A stretch of DNA of 64,000 bases, from assembly GCF_900110115.1 (NCBI RefSeq), contig NZ_FOCM01000001.1, positions 186,001 through 250,000 on the forward strand, written 5' to 3'. The notes beneath the pieces were generated by a model. That model was given only the letters and a program-made list of their open reading frames with translations. It was not told the origin of the DNA and made no database searches. Position numbers and translations under genes: made by a program. Of the stretch, positions 62,822 through 64,000 are shown piece by piece (within the stretch, counting starts at the first letter, position 1; each line of letters begins with the position of its first letter). The stretch is from Palleronia pelagia. GTDB lineage: Bacteria; Pseudomonadota; Alphaproteobacteria; Rhodobacterales; Rhodobacteraceae.

Positions 62822-64000
62822 TCACTTGGCCCGACGCTTGGCGCGCAGGGTCGGGTCGGCGGCGCGCGGGTCCTCGGGCCAGGGGTGCTTGGGATAGCGC
62901 GCGCGCATGTCCTTGCGAACATCCTCATAGCTGCCGTCCCAGAAGCCCGGCAAGTCGTCCGTCACCTGCACCGGCCGGCCCGCGGGCGATAGCAGCGTCA
63001 GCTTCAGCGGCTGGCCCGCCACGGTGGGATGGGTGGTCATGCCGAACAGCTCCTGCACCCGCACCGCGACCTCGGGCGCGTCGCCGCCGTAATCCACGGC
63101 CAGCTTGCGGCCCAGCGGCGTGACGATATGGCCCGGCGCCTCGGCGTCCAGGCGTTGCTGCGCGTCCCAGTCCAGCCGCGCGCGCAGGGCGGGCAGAAGG
63201 TCGAACCGCTTCCACTCCTCGGCGCTGCGCACCCCTTGCAGGTAGGGCAGCAGCCATTCTTCGGCGCTTTCCAGCAGCGCGTCCTCGCCCGTGTCGAACA
63301 ATGCCAGCAGCCGCACCCGCGCCAGGAACCGCCGCGCGGCGGGCGAGGGGGCCAGCCCCAGCTGGCGCACCCCGTCCAGCATCGCCCGGGCCACCGCGTC
63401 GGGCGGCGCATCGGGCCAGGTCCGGTCGTCCAGCGCGATGGCGCCCAGCCGCTCCTGCCGGCGCGCCACCACGCGCCCCTCGCGACGGGACCATTCGCAG
63501 ATATCGACCCACCGGATGCGGTCGCCCAGCACCCCGCGCAGCTCGGCCTCGCTGATCGCGATCGCCTGGCGCACCATCGCCTCGCGCGGGTGGCCGTCCG
63601 TGTCGGTGACCACCAGCAGGCGCGAAGCGGCCAGCGGGTCGCCCTCGGCCATCTTCACCCCCTTGCCGCCCGACAACAGCCAGCGTGGCGCGTCGCCCGG
63701 GCGGCGCAGCCCCACGCGGTCGGGATAGGCCAGCGCGGCCCGCTGCGCGACGCCCAGATCGGCCCGGGGCCCCGCCAGCCGCCGCAACCGCTTGGCCTCG
63801 TCCCGGATCCGCGCCACCGGCCCGCGCGCGACCCCGAAGGCGCCGGGGTCGGCCAGCGCCCGCGGCCGCAAGGACAGGTCCACCCCGCGATCCCGCAGGA
63901 TGTCGCGTTCGGACAAGAGCGCGGCCAGCTCCGCCGCCTCGGGCCCCGCCAATTGCAGCATATGTGCAAGCCGCGGATGCAGCGGCATGGCGGCCAGCGC
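62822..64000 (-). CDS. hrpB: ATP-dependent helicase HrpB, C-terminal part (partial)
   Basis: C-terminal about 390 residues of HrpB, running off the right edge of the window. The visible region starts at the ratchet boundary (LAAMPLHPRLAHMLQLAG) and includes the HrpB-specific C-terminal domain: SGGKGVKMAEGDPLA, WVDICEWSRREGRVVARRQE, GWDAQQRLD-type region and LGRKLAVDYGGDAPEVAVRV. The helicase motifs lie outside. Function in bacteria is poorly known. Confidence 0.92.
   Translation of the reverse strand, partial: ALAAMPLHPRLAHMLQLAGPEAAELAALLSERDILRDRGVDLSLRPRALADPGAFGVARGPVARIRDEAKRLRRLAGPRADLGVAQRAALAYPDRVGLRRPGDAPRWLLSGGKGVKMAEGDPLAASRLLVVTDTDGHPREAMVRQAIAISEAELRGVLGDRIRWVDICEWSRREGRVVARRQERLGAIALDDRTWPDAPPDAVARAMLDGVRQLGLAPSPAARRFLARVRLLALFDTGEDALLESAEEWLLPYLQGVRSAEEWKRFDLLPALRARLDWDAQQRLDAEAPGHIVTPLGRKLAVDYGGDAPEVAVRVQELFGMTTHPTVAGQPLKLTLLSPAGRPVQVTDDLPGFWDGSYEDVRKDMRARYPKHPWPEDPRAADPTLRAKRRAK

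Noticed and set aside
1-64000. tRNA, rRNA, CRISPR, prophage or insertion sequences
   Set aside because: Intergenic regions were read on both strands and none showed tRNA-like arms, repeat-spacer arrays, transposase frames or terminal repeats of an insertion sequence.

Overview
The window looks like chromosomal DNA from a high-GC alphaproteobacterium, most likely a Rhodobacterales (roseobacter-type) organism. Evidence is the GcrA cell-cycle regulator, many TRAP and ABC uptake systems, the neighbourhood of an LpoA-like lipoprotein, rsmI, yraN and gshB, and short GAGTATTT-type palindromes next to gene ends. No rRNA, tRNA, CRISPR array, prophage or complete insertion sequence was seen. Both edges cut genes: potF on the left and hrpB on the right.

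Layout: 0-4 kb is a putrescine ABC importer (potFGHI). 4-7.1 kb is a translationally coupled FecR / CHASE2-cyclase / Crp module on the minus strand. 7.8-14.8 kb is an amino-sugar locus: ROK regulator, TRAP transporter, nagB, nagA and a Gfo/Idh/MocA oxidoreductase. 14.9-18.6 kb is a sugar-type ABC importer with a TorT-like binding protein. 18.6-24 kb is pxpA, BCCP, biotin carboxylase, pxpB and pxpC with a divergent LysR regulator. 24.2-27 kb holds a large RTX protein and a shrunken paralogue. 27.1-33.2 kb is mixed housekeeping (universal stress protein, lytic transglycosylase, ExoD-like, orphan ParA, cold-shock protein, two tiny genes with their own stress-type promoters and terminators, EttA).

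33.2-45.8 kb contains a BLUF photoreceptor, an AstE/AspA-like deacylase next to a RimK-like ligase, gamma-glutamyltransferase, a pyrophosphatase-like protein, two metallo-beta-lactamase paralogues, a MOSC protein, a class IV aminotransferase, a VOC protein, a LOV histidine kinase, trpS and a rhomboid-fold protein lacking its catalytic residues. 45.9-50.5 kb has murJ and an operon of four unrecognised exported or membrane proteins, one reduced to a predicted 14-residue mature peptide with two cysteines. 50.5-64 kb is core: glnD, an LpoA-like lipoprotein, rsmI, yraN, gshB, gcrA, an ABC-2 permease, argD, argF, a BCCT transporter, a small helical protein and hrpB.

The best candidates for under-described biology are the four-gene exported operon (47.7-50.5 kb), the biotin-dependent lactamase-like operon (18.6-22.9 kb), the cyclase relay with atypical substrate-specifying residues (4-7.1 kb), the tiny genes behind EcfG-like promoters (30.8-31.4 kb), and an arginine-rich micro-ORF whose codons can pair with the argD ribosome-binding site (58.4-58.6 kb). 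All functional assignments rest on reading protein sequence and gene order by eye; no searches were run.
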